Notes: generated by a model from the letters alone, not told the origin. Positions 1 to 13,000 are shown, numbered from the stretch's first letter. The stretch: 64,000 bases of DNA from Bombardia bombarda (GCA_030512295.1 JAULSR010000002.1:7750001-7814000); one strand, 5' to 3'. Made by a program: numbers and translations.

Positions 1-960
1 GCTAACATTGCCACGAATCTTGATAGGGCCAGCTGGGATGTTGTCTAGGGGGACTCGAGTGGTGTCCATCTTGAAGAACATGAGCTTGGGTTCCTTGGTT
101 GGATCCGGATTTTGGCCCGGCTGGCACATCAGTCCGCCTTGAAGGTATGGCCAGTCGTCCCAGTCGGCAAACACGACTCGGGCGTTGCTGAAGCCATCTT
201 TCTCGCGACCGTCATACACGGCAAACTTGAGCTCGTGGTTAGCATCTCGTACAAGCTTGTTAAACAGGTTTCGTCGGTCTCTTGTTAGACGGAGTCCCCC
301 GAGCGGCCAACCCCATTGTTCGGCTGTGCATTCGTCTGTCGACTCGTCAAAGTACTGCGCGTACAGAGAGAGCACGATGACACCGCCACTGTTCATCTTG
401 GCGTCCAGGGCATGCAGGAGCGTCTTGACGTTTTCTCTTAAAAAGCTGGTGATTCCATTGTTCGCCTGATTGATGGCGTTGGTGCAGTCTTGTTCGCTGG
501 AAAATCGGCTAATAATGCATTGTGCAATAATGTTGGACTGTATGATGTTTGCCGCATTAGTTATGTCTCCTCAGCCCAAGGCGGCATTTCGTTGTTCTTA
601 GTGTTTATGTTGACTTACAAGACAGAGATCGTTTCCTCCCGCTGATAGGACTGCCAAGTCGATGCCTGAACGGAGACCATCAATTTGGGACATTATACTC
701 GACGAGGTGTCTCCCGAGCAAGCTGGATACTGGAAGTCGGTGACGGAGCCCATGTATCTTTGCATGACAACAGGCCATGCGCCATCATATCGAGAGCAGT
801 CGCGTGTCTTCTGGTCATTGCTCCACAACCGGCCGGCGCCAATGCCCGCTGTAAAGCTGTCACCAACGGCTGCAAAGCTCTTGACCCAGGACCAATCGTC
901 ATACGACTGAGATTTAACCAGCTGCACGCTGCAGAGCGCAACAACTAGTCTGAGTAACAT
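1..960 (-). CDS. Secreted SGNH/GDSL-type hydrolase (3' end beyond window)
   Basis: Exons read 960..619 and 537..1 on the minus strand, with one 81-bp intron (GTAAGT donor, CAG acceptor) between complete codons. The frame is still open at base 1, so the C-terminus is missing. The start at 960 is chosen because it begins a clean signal peptide of about 18 residues; an in-frame upstream extension to 1062 lacks one. The SGNH block I motif GDSFTAGIG carries the presumed nucleophile Ser35, and block III appears as SAGGND just before the intron. These are marks of the SGNH hydrolase superfamily, secreted esterases or lipases acting on ester bonds; the substrate cannot be read from sequence. It is divergent from the chitinase gene across 879 bp. 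Confidence 0.8.
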
Positions 961-1839
961 GTTGACGGAGAAAAGAGTGTGTTGCCGCCGATACCCCGGG
1001 GACTTGGGCTGGCTGAGAAGTTTGGTAGACCGCGCAAGAGTCCTACATGTAAGTAAAGACACCCAAGAGCCTCGGTTTTGAAGTCCGACTCCAAACCTTT
1101 GGTTGCTGACCAGAGCATCAAATCACAACTGCACCTTCGCTGCCCAGGACAGGCATCTGTGCTGTCAATACTTGCAACCATCCTCAGGGGCTATACGCTA
1201 GCGACCGGTCGCTTCGTAAGAACCAGACTTACACATGATATCTTCATTTACTTCCGAGTGTGGGGCAATACTGATGAGCGCGGACATCATATTTGGGGAC
1301 TTACTCATCCTCTTGTTCTAGTGCACACTGTTTTCCCATGTGCACTACCTAAGGATCTGCCCCCCTAGTTTATTAGCGCGTTCTCCAAGTCAGGGGCAAT
1401 CATGCAAGTCAGATGCACACGGGGAACAGCATGGATGCATATACCCCTGCGAACCCAAATGTTGATGCCTGGAGCCGCACAGGGGGCTCCAAGTGAGACG
1501 CGTGCCTGCATGGGACCGAAGACTCGGAACGAGAGTGGAGGAACAATCTTGGACCATCGGAATTGATGAAATTAGTTGCAAAAGCGATTACTGACACTTC
1601 GACTGGCAGTCACACCTCCTGAGTAATCCTCTTTGCTAGGCCGGTCCTGGTGGATGCAACCCCTCACACGAGCCCATCATGCTGTATCCCACCAAGACTC
1701 GACAGGCGCTCATGGCAACTCTTTCCGACAACCCAGCCCTTTACACCAGACCTTAGCTGCACATTCCGGCCCTTCCTGTTCTTCATTTTTCTCGGGCTCA
1801 TTGAGACTAGAAACTTGAATCTGAACTGCACCCGCAACA
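961..1839. promoter_or_regulatory. Divergent intergenic region between SGNH hydrolase and chitinase
   Basis: This 879-bp stretch separates two genes reading away from each other, so both promoters must lie in it. I see no convincing open frame and no repeat. Short open frames here have no start context, motif or composition that supports a gene. Confidence 0.5.
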
Positions 1840-3895
1840 ATGATGCCCTTCATGCTCCTCTGGTGGGCTTTTCTCGTGCCAGTTGCTTTGGCTCAGTCAA
1901 CAACCTGCAGCGCAAGCAACCCGTGTGAAGTTGGTTGCTGTGGTAATGGAGGAGTTGCAAACAATCAGTCAGTCTTGATCAGGTTTTCTTTACCGTGTTT
2001 TATCTGCTGAGCTACAATTAACTCACCAAAACCCCCTTTATTAGATTCATCTGTGGTACGGGCCCTACGTTCTGTGGCGCCGGAAACTGCACCACAAACT
2101 GTGACTACAAGGCAGAATGTGATCCAGGCGGTTGGGGCTCTCAATACTCAGCGGCTACAAAGTGCCCTTTGAATGTGTGCTGTAGCCCATTTGGATTCTG
2201 CGGTGAGTTTCTCACAACCTCTCACTCATACCATTCTTCTATGGCTTCAAATCTGACCGATATATCTCTCAGGAACAACCGAAGAATTCTGCCAAGGCGT
2301 CACCGTACCTCAGCCGCATTGCACTGGCAACAGTATATCTAAGCGCATTATTGGCTACTACGAGGGATGGAGTTTGACAAAGAGTTGTGGCAGTAAGCTA
2401 TCTAACTGGATATCAAAACAGCACGAGCATCTTTAACACTGATCGCAATCGCAGCCATGACGCCAGAACAAATTCCGCTTGGGGTATACACGCACTTGAA
2501 CTACGCATTTGCATTCATTGATCCGGTCACGTTCAATGTCGCCCCAATGGACTCCTTTGTCGCATCCCTTTACAAGGACGTCACAGCCCTGAAACGAAGA
2601 AGCCCTGGCCTGCAAGTGTGGATATCTATCGGCGGATGGTCCTTCAATGATCCCGGATCAACTGCGACCACATTCTCGGACTTGGCCGCTTCAGATGAAG
2701 CCCAAAAAGCTTTCTTTTCAAGCCTGATTTCGTTTATGACATCCAACGGCTTTGATGGTGTTGACCTGGACTGGGAATATCCTGGTGCTGATGATGTAAG
2801 TTGGAACGTTTTCCATATTGGCTATATCTGTGCCCAGACCGTCATGACAGGCTGGCTGACACGAGTGGAATCTCTAGAGATTTGGCAGACCTGAGGATTT
2901 CGAGAACTTCCCAAGGTTTCTGAGAAATCTTCGTGCTGCGCTTAATCTCAGTGGCTGGAAGTTTGGGATATCCATCACTCTACCCTCCTCCTACTGGTAC
3001 CTACGGCACTTCGATATCGTGGCTATTGACCCCATAGTCGATTTCCTCAACGTGATGACGTATGATCTACACGGAACCTGGGACTCCAACTCTCCGTGGA
3101 TTGGAGCTGTGGCCCTGGCCCACACCAACATCACTGAGATCGACATCAGTCTGGATCTCCTCTGGAGAAACAACATTAACCCAGCCAAGATCAACCTCGG
3201 CATTGGCTTTTATGGGCGGAGTAAGCATCATTCCAGACCTAAATGGCTCTCTGGGTATCAAGAAAGGGCAGTTTATCTGACGTGATTACAGGCTTCACAA
3301 TGAGTAATCCAGGATGTCTGGACACAGGATGTCCCTTCTCCGGGGGTGGCGTACGTGATCCAACCAGTGTTCAATGCCACAAAAGCACAACTAATGATGG
3401 TGTTGTTCAGAACCCCGGTCCTTGCACACAATCGAGTGGTATCCTATCCGCAGCAGAGATTCGAGACATTGTGGCGGCAGGTGCAAACGTTCACACTGAT
3501 CCCGTTGCCGGCGTCGAGATCATCACCTGGGATAGCAATCAGTGGGTGTCCTACGACGATGAGCCAACCTTGAAAAAAAAGGTGGATTATGGTAACTCAA
3601 AATGTCTCGGAGGGTAAGATTATATCCTGCAATGCTGTGTGCACACTCTGAAATGCATTCACTGATAACAAATTCACTTAGAATGCTTATTTGGGCTGTC
3701 GATCTTGATGATCTCCAGGGAACTTCGATTAACTTCCTTGCAAAGGCAATGGGTCTTGCCCCAAGCGCGGTCAATGGCTTGGCTGACAATTCGGGAGTTG
3801 ATGGCGACCTAGGCACTGAGCCCGGGGATGCAACCCAGGAGTCTTTGTTGAAAGGCCGTGGGGGCAATGTTCAAGCCAAAGGTTTTCGGGCTTAA
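1840..3895 (+). CDS. Secreted GH18 chitinase, subgroup C (killer-toxin-like), with N-terminal chitin-binding domain
   Basis: Proposed exons: 1840..1982, 2045..2202, 2273..2392, 2455..2795, 2878..3220, 3292..3350, 3411..3613 and 3682..3895, giving about 526 residues. The first donor is the least certain boundary; a GTCAGT inside the exon is an alternative. In order: a signal peptide (about 19 residues), a cysteine-rich type 1 (hevein-like) chitin-binding region (about 22-115), and a GH18 domain from about residue 124. The catalytic motif DGVDLDWE has its proton donor at about Glu248. The C-terminal part contains LIWAVDLDD, as usual in this subgroup. Such enzymes cut chitin at the cell surface or outside the cell, and their genes often lie next to LysM genes, as here (7095..9952). 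The 60-bp intron 3351..3410 is a multiple of three and open, so retention would add 20 residues. Confidence 0.85.
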
Positions 3896-4776
3896 CCTTG
3901 ATCACACATAGAACGGCATACTGTTGGATTAAGTGAAGCCATTTGACATAGACAACTCTGATAAAGTGGGTTTGGAATTCTGAGTCAAAGCCTTACATAG
4001 TGCATTCCTAAAGCTCAATCGTCGTCGTTTGATCAATATATTGCAGTTGTAATCCGAAACTTCCCCTTTGAACGTAAACTTGGCAGCAGAGACGACAAGC
4101 TATCCATCCTGACATATTTAGACCACAACCTTTGGTCCAAGACACAAATTTGAAAGTCAACTGCTTCAATATTTGCTTACTGCTATATTATGGCGCCTAC
4201 AAAAATTCTTCCCCCAAACTCCTATTTTGGCGCAACATCTCATCTCCGCAATTTTTACACATGGAAAGTGGATACATAACTGTGTAGCGATGTGCTTACT
4301 CAAAGCTGTATGCTAGCGCCGGCTCTGCGTTACACGGGCTACTAATCAACACCCCCCCCCACCCCCCGGGAGAAAGACGTACCAGCCCAGCTGCGGTCAG
4401 ATCGCGGGATCCTACCTTGGCAAGCTCAATCCCCTTTACTTGCAGCCTTGGATGCCTAATTTGACCACCAGGTTGAGGTTTGCCCTTCGTTCATTCATTA
4501 CACGGTCAATTCGCGTACCCTTGCAGCCCATAGTCCTTTGTGGACCTAATCGAAGCTAAACAGACAGGACTGAGTAATCCTAGTAACGACCAAAAAAGGA
4601 TATTTTGAGCTAATCTTTCTGGCCACATTGGTAATCTACCATTATTGTCGGTTTATGAGCAACCAGGTTCCACCACCCCCCAAATACAGTCAAAGGCTAC
4701 CGTCAGTGTTGGCTCCCACTTTGTGCTGTCGGATCTTTAGACTTTGGCAAACAACGAATCTACAGGTCCCAGGAAA
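3896..4776. other. Intergenic region, chitinase to astacin gene
   Basis: I see no gene in these 881 bases. There is a C-rich tract at about 4351..4368 (runs of nine and six Cs) and short AT-rich patches. The promoter of the astacin gene must lie toward the right end. Confidence 0.5.
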
Positions 4777-5949
4777 ATGAAGTCTCTACTCTCTCTCTCT
4801 ACACTTCTTAGTTTATATCTGTTCTCTTTCTTCTTCTATGCCGTAACAGGATGTCCACCGCCGGGGTCATCGCTGATGTTGCGCGACGGGACCATTATCG
4901 GGGAGCACGCTGAGTGGCTTCGCGGCGAAAATGGCACAAGACTCACCCGAGACGAAATTGACAAGCGTTCGATGCATGTCATTTCCGGCAAGGCCGGATT
5001 TGGCAGACTCTGGGAAGGCAACACGGCGATCTATTGCTTTGCTGGTTCAGTTAGCAACGATGACCGTACTATTCTCCGCAGAGATCTCACAGCAGCATGG
5101 GAGCTTTGGACGACAGCCGGAATCGACGCTCGAATTATCAACTTCCGAGAGGCTACGGTCGAGGAATGCGAAGGCCCAAGAAACACATACATCCAGATCG
5201 TGGTTCCAAAGAAAGACAGCCTCAGTTCGAGCTTGGGAAATACAGGAACCTCCAGGATGACACTGTCTACCAACCCAGACATGGCAATGGGCGATCGAGT
5301 GGGCAACTACGCTCATGAAATTGGACAGTACGTTGACTTGAGCGTCTTCAGACCTCGGAGCCCCTCTCTGGTTCTAGCCTTTTAACTAATTCGACCCACG
5401 AACAGTGTCTTTGGTTTGATGCATGAGCATCAGCGACCTGAAATGTGGAGTACTGCATACGGTGGCACCGCTGACCATAACTCATTCATCTGGAACTGCG
5501 CAAACTTAGCCGATTACGCCGAGGTTCTTGGAAACGCAGACGAGGAGACAAAGACACGGAGATGCCAGACTCGCGATGGTGCAGCCGGAGGTCTCATGGA
5601 TTCCAAATCACTCAGTGCAACTAACTGGCTGCCCGTTCCAGCTTCGAATGTCGTGGTTGCTGGAGACTTTGACATGACCTCCATCATGATCTATGCTACT
5701 GAAGCCGGTGGATACGCTCTTGGAGGAGGACTGCGGGCTCCTGTTTACACTCTGGCCAATGGCGACTTGCTCCATTACAACCACGCGCCCAGCGCGGGCG
5801 ACATCGCTGCCATCAACGACCTTTATCCTGCGCCGGCACCAGACCCTCAACCTTGCATGCTGTACGACGCATGCAGTCCGTTCAGAACAGCGTACGAGCA
5901 TATCAAGGGATGCGTCAATTGTCAGCAACAACAAGGCAACCATTGCTGA
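4777..5949 (+). CDS. Secreted astacin-family (M12A) zinc metallopeptidase
   Basis: Exons 4777..5327 and 5406..5949 give 364 residues. The 78-bp intron splits the codon of a zinc ligand: CA before the intron and T after it restore a histidine. The unspliced frame shows Gln there and would look inactive. The spliced motif is HEIGH VFGLM HEH QRPE (His180, Glu181, His184, His190), the astacin signature HExxHxxGxxH. A Met-turn SIMIY follows at about 276-280, with the family tyrosine. The start ATG opens a hydrophobic signal peptide ending near residue 24. A region of about 75 residues before the catalytic domain may act as a pro-segment. The product is expected to be an extracellular endopeptidase. 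It lies between the chitinase and the LysM gene. Confidence 0.85.
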
Positions 5950-6420
5950 GAAGTGGACATTCTCGTCAATAGACTGTACTTGACATACAACCATAGCTTA
6001 ACACATTGTACCAGAACGATGACTTGCTGAGTGAATGGCATTAATTCATCTTTCTAAATGACCCTATGCTGGTAGTCGTCTTTTTGTTGGTATAATTAAG
6101 GGTAAATGGATTTTAGTCGTATACCCACATCAAATATAGTAACAATATTTCAATTACACAAAAACTCTATCTTTCATTTTCAGGATGAAGGACTTGGTAT
6201 AATCTCGATCGATGCTCGTGTTGAAACCAGACTCCAATTCACATATGCATGTAAATATGACATATATCAAAACCACCACAATGACATAAACAAACCCTTG
6301 ATGTTCCGCGACGTGTACGTAGTATCTTGTTAGTTTGTGAGAAACCCATCCTAGCTAATCCCTTCCATGTTACCCCTGAATATAAAAATAGACCTCGGTC
6401 ATTAATGATTGCAGCCTAAA
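5950..6420. other. AT-rich intergenic region
   Basis: These 471 bases are more AT-rich than their neighbours. A 75-codon open frame at 6106..6333 has no recognisable motif and is probably chance. The region lies between the ends of the astacin gene and of the doubtful minus-strand gene. Confidence 0.4.
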
Positions 6421-6943
6421 CTAAGTCTTGGGAATGAGTAAGCATCTCTGTGTATTGTTATTTGCCAAGACAAATCGTGAAAAAGACGGTGCGCTAACGT
6501 TACTAAGCTCCTGAGCCGCTAGGAGAGTTACCCCTGAATGACGTTTCACCCGCTTCTCCACTTTATTCTGGATGGCATTCAAAAGGTCAATTCGCTCAAA
6601 GGGAATGGTAAATTTAATTACCATGGTATCCTGAGCAGCCTGGGCTAGATTCAGATAGATTTGGCAGCGCGACTAGCAAGTGCTTACTGGATGCAACATC
6701 AGTAACAAACCCGCCCATCAATATTTGGGCACTGACTCATCTGGGATTCTATGATTCGTATTCTGTACCCAGGCACATGATGATTTCATTGTTCCACTAA
6801 CTAATCCTAGGCCATGGTCTTACCTTGGTTTGGGCAGTCAGCTCAGTCATCGACGACTTCCCGATCACCAGTGCATCAGTACCAATCTCCATCACATGTA
6901 TAGTCTGCTCGCTTAGAGTAGTCATTGGATAACCGAGATCCAT
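6421..6943 (-). CDS. Possible small gene of unknown function, divergent from the LysM gene
   Basis: A two-exon model (6943..6824 and 6639..6421) joins in phase through a GTAAGA donor and a CAG acceptor. It encodes about 112 residues with no signal peptide. The C-terminal exon is basic and helix-like, with charged and hydrophobic residues alternating (KVEKRVKRH). I recognise no family. Against it: the 184-bp intron is long for this window, and both exons are short. In favour: the two frames join cleanly, and the start lies only 151 bp from the LysM gene start, suggesting a shared promoter. It could be chance. Confidence 0.3.
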
Positions 6944-7094
6944 GAGCGATTCTCTTCCACACTACACGTTCACCTGCCGTTACATGTGTGCTTTCTCTTG
7001 GATCTCCAACCAGCCCACCACATAGTCAAGCGGTCTCCGTCTCTGTGTTGTCTGGTTCCGCCAGCCATAGTGACAAACCCCGACTTCATCCAAG

Positions 7095-9952
7095 ATGCCA
7101 ACCTTATCATTTATCTCGAGACTCTTGCTGTCTATTGTCAGTGTCTCTGCTGGTCTCACGGAGCATCTTGTTGTGCCAAACAAGGTCCTGTCTCCGAGAG
7201 TCACGACATTGACGTCGGCTACTGGACCACAGCAGACGGGAACTATTTCTTCATGTGAGTCAACAGAGACGCAACCTCGTTGCTGAGAGAGGAAGGTCCA
7301 TTATTGCTAACTCCTCATCAAGGCAACAAATGGTATAGCATCGTGTCAGGAGACTCATGTGGCTCAGTCGAGAGCGCCTTCGGCATCACGCATGCGCAAT
7401 TCATAACATGGAACCCATCTGTTAGCCAGGATTGCTCCACAAACTTCTGGCTTGGCTACACGTACTGTGTTGGCGTGACCCCGCCAGTTCAGACTTCGCC
7501 AAACTTTCCGACTATGACGGGGATTCCTTGCAATTGCAACCAGTATTACGATGTCAAGTCAGGCGACTCGTGTGGCTCTGTTGAAAGCAAGTTCGGCATC
7601 ACCCACCAGCAGTTTATAGCATGGAACCCATCGGTCAGCCAAGACTGCGCAACAAACTTTTGGGTCGACGAGTCGTACTGCGTGGGCGTTGGTAGCGGCT
7701 CATGCTCAACCACGACGACACTTGGCTCAACATCCACCAGTTCCACCACTCGGGCATCTAGTACGACCACCAGTGGCACAAGCACCAGCAGACCACCCAA
7801 CACGGAGCCATATTCGATTATCGGAAACGAGACATCGGCAATACAGGTTGCTCGACCAACTGCATCCGGGTGGCCACCCCAGCCGACCTTGGCTGGCACG
7901 GCCGCGAACTGTAAGTTCATATTCACCGGTGAAGCCGACTGACTCACTAGTGGAGTTGTCTCATTTCTGACCAAACACAGGCATCCGGTATCATTACGTC
8001 AATCCTGGAGATACTTGCGATTCAATTGCAGGCCGTTACTCTAACCTGATCACCAAAGAAGAGTTGTAAGTCGTGGAGAACCAGCTGGGTATCAAGTGTG
8101 TGTTGGGTAAACACTAACCAACTTGTCTGTCGACAGCTTGCAGATGAATCCTTCTCTGGTCGCCAGCAACTGTACCAGCCTCTACGTCAACTACTACTAT
8201 TGCGTCGACACGCCATTTGACAGCTCCACCCAGCCAGACGCCACATCGCAATGGCTTCCAGGATGGACGGCAGCGCCTCTGCCGGTCCAAAACACGTCGG
8301 ATATCATTCCGCAGCCCACAGCACCTGGTGCGCTAGCTGGCTGTCAGTCTTGGTATCTCGTCAAACAAGGCGATACCTGCGCTACCATTGCTGTGGAGCT
8401 TGGATATCTCGGTGCCTCTGACATACCGGCTTGGAATTCCGGGGCGAATTGCGCTGCGCTGATTGTTGGAGACTATTACTGCGTCGCAAATTACGACTCA
8501 TCCAATCTTCCCATGCCCTCGACGGTTGCCACTGCACCTTCACCAACACAGACGGGAATCGTGGGCAACTGTAAAGCATGGTACCTGGCAACAAATAGCG
8601 ACACGTGCGATTTGATCCCACAGTACTTTGGGACTTTTTCCAAAACTGACTTTCTTTCATGGAATCCCGCTCTCGGTGGCACATCGTGCACCGGGCTCAT
8701 ACCAGGAGATTTCTATTGTGTTGCGGGTAAGTTGTATCTTTATCATTGAGTCCCCTGGATCATAATCACTGACCACTATTTCGATTTGCCGTTGATAGTT
8801 CCTGGGACGCCAACGACACGCACACAAGCGCCTGCGTCCACACCGACTGAATCAAACGGTGTTGGACCACAGCCGGAGCAAGCTGGAATTTCCAGTTTGT
8901 GCAATGCTTATTGGCTTGTCTCACGGTAAGTGCATTGTCCAGTCCATACTTCAAACGTCTGTGTGGGTGAGTAAAGAAGATACGCCAGGGACTAACTAGA
9001 ATTGTCGGATGAAGACAGGATAACTGCACAACCATTGCTCAGGTCAACGGCGTCACTGAAGCTCAGATTGAGCTGTGGAATCCTGCCTTGGGTCATGGAT
9101 GTCCAAACCTTCGTTCGGATTACTACATCTGTGTTGGAATGCCGGAGGGTGCCAGTGTACCTACTGGGCCAATCACTACCACCTCAGGCCCACCCAGTGC
9201 AACATCCACAAGGGCAACTTCGACGACAACGTCAGCAGGACATAGCTCGCCGACTCCTATCCAAGTTCGTTCTCAATTTTCACTGGTCTTGATGTGGTGT
9301 AAAACTCTAGTCACTAACAACTGCTCACCGACAGGCAAACATGACCCCTAACTGTCAAAGGTTCTACCTCGTGCAACCAGGTGACGGTTGCTGGGCTATC
9401 TCCAACGACGCTGGGGTGTCCCTCGACAACTTCTATGCTTGGAACCCCGCCATTGGCAACGATTGCAGTTTACTTCTCAGCGGCTTCTATGTGTGCATCG
9501 GCACAGGCGGCCCAACAACGACAATCTCCAGTGGGCCTCCAGTCGCACCAACACCGGCGCCGACACAGGTGAGTACAGACTCTTCTAGGTGGTGATGAAC
9601 GTGATGAACCAAAGTGGAACGTAGTGAGAATAAAGAGTAGTTCTGACGCAAGCAGACTGGCATGGTCTCCGACTGTGCACGATTTTACCTCGTTAGGAGC
9701 GGGGATTCTTGCCCCAATATTGCCACACAGGCTGGCATCTCAGCTAGGTATATCTGCACGGAGCTGAACATCCATTACTGATGATGCACTTGCTAATCTT
9801 TGAGGCAATGTAGTGACTTTTACGCGTGGAATCCGGCGGTAGGCACGACTTGCAACACACTCATTGCGGGATATTATGTTTGTATAGGGAGGTCTGGGGT
9901 CCTTGGGACTACAATATCTACAGGTCCGCCAATTGCTGCGGCCACGTCATAG
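7095..9952 (+). CDS. Secreted protein with eight LysM modules
   Basis: Nine exons: 7095..7254, 7323..7910, 7981..8065, 8137..8726, 8799..8925, 9015..9264, 9335..9568, 9656..9747 and 9814..9952. All phases agree and give 754 residues. The start opens a signal peptide of about 19 residues. Eight LysM modules follow, recognised by repeats such as KWYSIVSGDSC, YYDVKSGDSC, YLVKQGDTC and YLVRSGDSC, each paired with a downstream WNP and a YYCV- or FYVC-like end. Ser/Thr/Pro-rich linkers separate them. LysM modules bind N-acetylglucosamine polymers. Proteins like this are wall-bound or secreted and can shield hyphae or capture chitin fragments. In this fungal family LysM genes often accompany subgroup C chitinases, as here. 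No catalytic domain is visible. Several introns fall inside LysM modules. Confidence 0.88.
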
Positions 9953-9993
9953 AGGTCAATTGAACATGGTTTGGGGCAAAATGTACAACTAGC

Positions 9994-10003
9994 TACCTAG
10001 GTA
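9994..10003. repeat. Palindrome TACCTAGGTA, copy 1
   Basis: A perfect 10-bp palindrome 41 bases downstream of the LysM stop codon. It is identical to copies at 36851 and 44796. Confidence 0.6.
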
Positions 10004-10084
10004 CATAATAGAGGATATGCATTATTACAACATCCAAACTTCACTTACCTCCTTTTCATCTCTAGCTTCCACGGCTTATACAAC

Positions 10085-13000
10085 TTACCTTGCACCAAGC
10101 TTTTTATAACCTTGCTTATTATCCTGGTAGTTCTTTTTCAAAGGGCAACATATCAGTTTCAACTTCCATTGTAATTTCTCACGGACAAAACGAAAGGAGT
10201 TGAGAAATAAGGTAAGGGTGGGGCGTTTGTGAAAGATAGATGATAAACTTACAATTGCCAGGTGCAAGACATTGTGAAGCGCAGTGGAAAAGTCGTTGTC
10301 CCAGACCAGTTTGTCAAGCGTCTTTATCTTCCTTCCCTTAAGCTTCTTCAGTTCTTCATACACTCTAGAGACGAGGAACACTTCTGGCAGTATGAGGAGC
10401 AGATTATCTGGCGTGGCCCCTACCGGCTTCGACATCTGCTGCAAGACTTTGAACATGAGATCTCTGTTCCAAAACACCTTGCCAGCACCGTTCTTTCCCT
10501 GGCTGCTGTGGCCGCTGCTGGTATTGGATGGTGGCGCTTTCGAGTCCCTTGAGTCAACCGACTCGGCGTCAGAGTCATCACCGCCTTCGTGGTTGCTCTC
10601 TGTGTCCGCGCCAGAACCATCATCTTCTGCTTCGTTGCCGTGGCTTCTCGCAGCGGAGGGGGTGATGCCCGTCCCGAGCCTCAGGGTACAGTAAAGAATT
10701 AGTCCCGCCAAACCAGTGGCAAGGGCTGTGGCGAAGGAGCTGCCTGTTTGCGGTTCGGGGTTCCCGTCGCTGTTCCGTATGGGGAGGTTCTCTCCAGGCA
10801 GCAGGAAGTCAACTTGATCTGGATCAACCCAGACTGACGGGACGTCAGATGCCGAACACGATCCGACGCGGATGCACTTTTTGCCCCCATCGAACGCCCC
10901 CGGGTAACAGCCCTGAACCATGGAGCCCCCGCCCTGGTCGCTTGCTGAGCAGAACAGGATGATCCCCTTCTTATGTGCTGCACTGATTGCACTCCGGAGT
11001 CCGCTGAGCCGAGGCGAGTCCTCTTTGTCGCGGTCTTCAATTGTCCAGCTCATACACATGATGTCGACTCCACAGTCTGTCGCCCACTTGATGGCCTAGA
11101 ATCCAGATGTACCGGTCAGTCGCTTGTCCAAAGGCGCATATGGCAGCCACAACGTCAACAAAGTCTTATGATGGGTTTATAGACTTACCCTTTCAGCCGA
11201 ATCAAGGAGTATCACCCGATTTCCCGACCTGGTATCTTGTTCGGCCAGCCGAGCAATGACAAGGTCTACCTCGGGACAGATTTGACAGATAACAGAGGCA
11301 AGCTGGGTGCCGTGGTTGCCAGAAGGCACATAGTAGTTCTGTGTGTATCCCGAGTAGGTACAGAACGACTGTCCGGCAATGACGCGGGAATGCTTCCGAT
11401 CGATGATGCTGAGGGATGGGTCTAGGCCGTCATCTATGATGGCGATCTTGACGCGTGAGATCTGTGGTCTTTCAATCCATGGAGAGTTGCGGATATAGTT
11501 GGTAAATTCCTTTATCTTGTTGATTCTGAAGTTATCGCTGTTTAATCTTACATGTCAGCATCCTTTCTCCCGTTTGAGTTGTCATATCTGATATGTGTAG
11601 AGTGAGAAATGGTTCACGAACGTTGAGTCAGTAGTCCTTCTTGTTCGCAATGACCCTGTCTGTGCTGCGATAAGCACAACATCAAATTCAACCTTGAACT
11701 TCTGTTCCACGGGGGAGACTTTTAGTGCATTCAGCATAAGAAGACGAGACTCTAGATCCGTCATCAGCGAAGCAGAATTCTCGTCTATAGACTCGCCAGT
11801 AGTCCTTAGTGCCATCAGCTTCTTGGCCATGGTCATTATGTCTGTCGCAATAGCCTGCGCTTCAGACAATTTCCACCGGTTATGCTCATATTCCCCTGAT
11901 TCAAGTCGAGTTTGGATATTATTTCCTCGCTCTCGCAAAGTTTGTTCCGTCTCCTGGCCCTAAGCCCATAATTAGAACTGAATTCCCAGAGGGAAGGGTA
12001 GAGGCAGTTATTAAAGTCGCCTGAGAGCTATATATAACGAGAGGTCGTTCAAGAGCTAGGGGAAACACGGCTGAACGAACCTCGTGGAAATATATAACGA
12101 TCTTCTTCAGCTGATGGGAGTTAGTAACGCAGCATTCCTATACCTAAGAACCGGCAGAATTATAGAGAGCTTACCTGTGGAAACTTCTCCCTGTTCCCAA
12201 ATCCCGCCGAGGAACACCAGCCCTCGAGGACGGCAGAATTACCTGATGAGTGAAGATATATGTCTCGGATGAATTTTGACGAGTCCGATATCACGTGGCT
12301 GGAGAGATCCATCTTGTCCCAGTCCCATTCCTCAACTTCAAACTCCTTGAGGGCTTCGATGATCTTCTGGTCGTGATGTGAGGACAACTCGCTATCAAGT
12401 ACGGTCACCTTCTGAATCTTGCGGACATGCCTCCTGTAGAGCCAGTGGAAAATCTCGGTCATATCCGCCGCTTCGTGTGTTTTTTGACCAGTCGGGCTTC
12501 TGGCTGGAATTAGCCAAATCAAACACTCTATTAGCTGCTAGCAGCTGTGACCTCTGCTTGATACTGAAGAGTGACATACGACATGAACTGTGTTCCGTTG
12601 CTTGCCCGAGTGGTCTCAACAGCCAACCTCGGGAGCGCAACGTACTTCAGGGTCCTCTCAAACCGGACGTGGGTCTCGAGGCTCGAGAGGTAATCTTGCG
12701 TGATCTTCTTTCGTGGGAAGCCTAAGAGATCAAACTCGGTGGCACGTTCTGCGTGCCATTGATGTTAGAGTCATGTAACAGCTATGGAGGTGCGAAAGGG
12801 GGAGACATATGGCTTCTCACCCTCGCCCAGTCGATACAAGTACTTCATTGCTTTTTCGCGGTACTTGTGCGCGATGCAGTAGTGGTTGATGTAGGAAGCT
12901 ATTGGGTCGCTGATCACAAACTCCCGAAACGCATCATCTCCATAGTAGCTCTGGGCAAGAGTAGATTCTAGGGGAAGGTTATGCTCGCAGTTATCTTCAT

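Noticed and set aside
7095..9952. Several small LysM genes instead of one
   Set aside because: All nine exons join with matching phase and GT-AG ends, and there is no stop or new signal peptide between modules.
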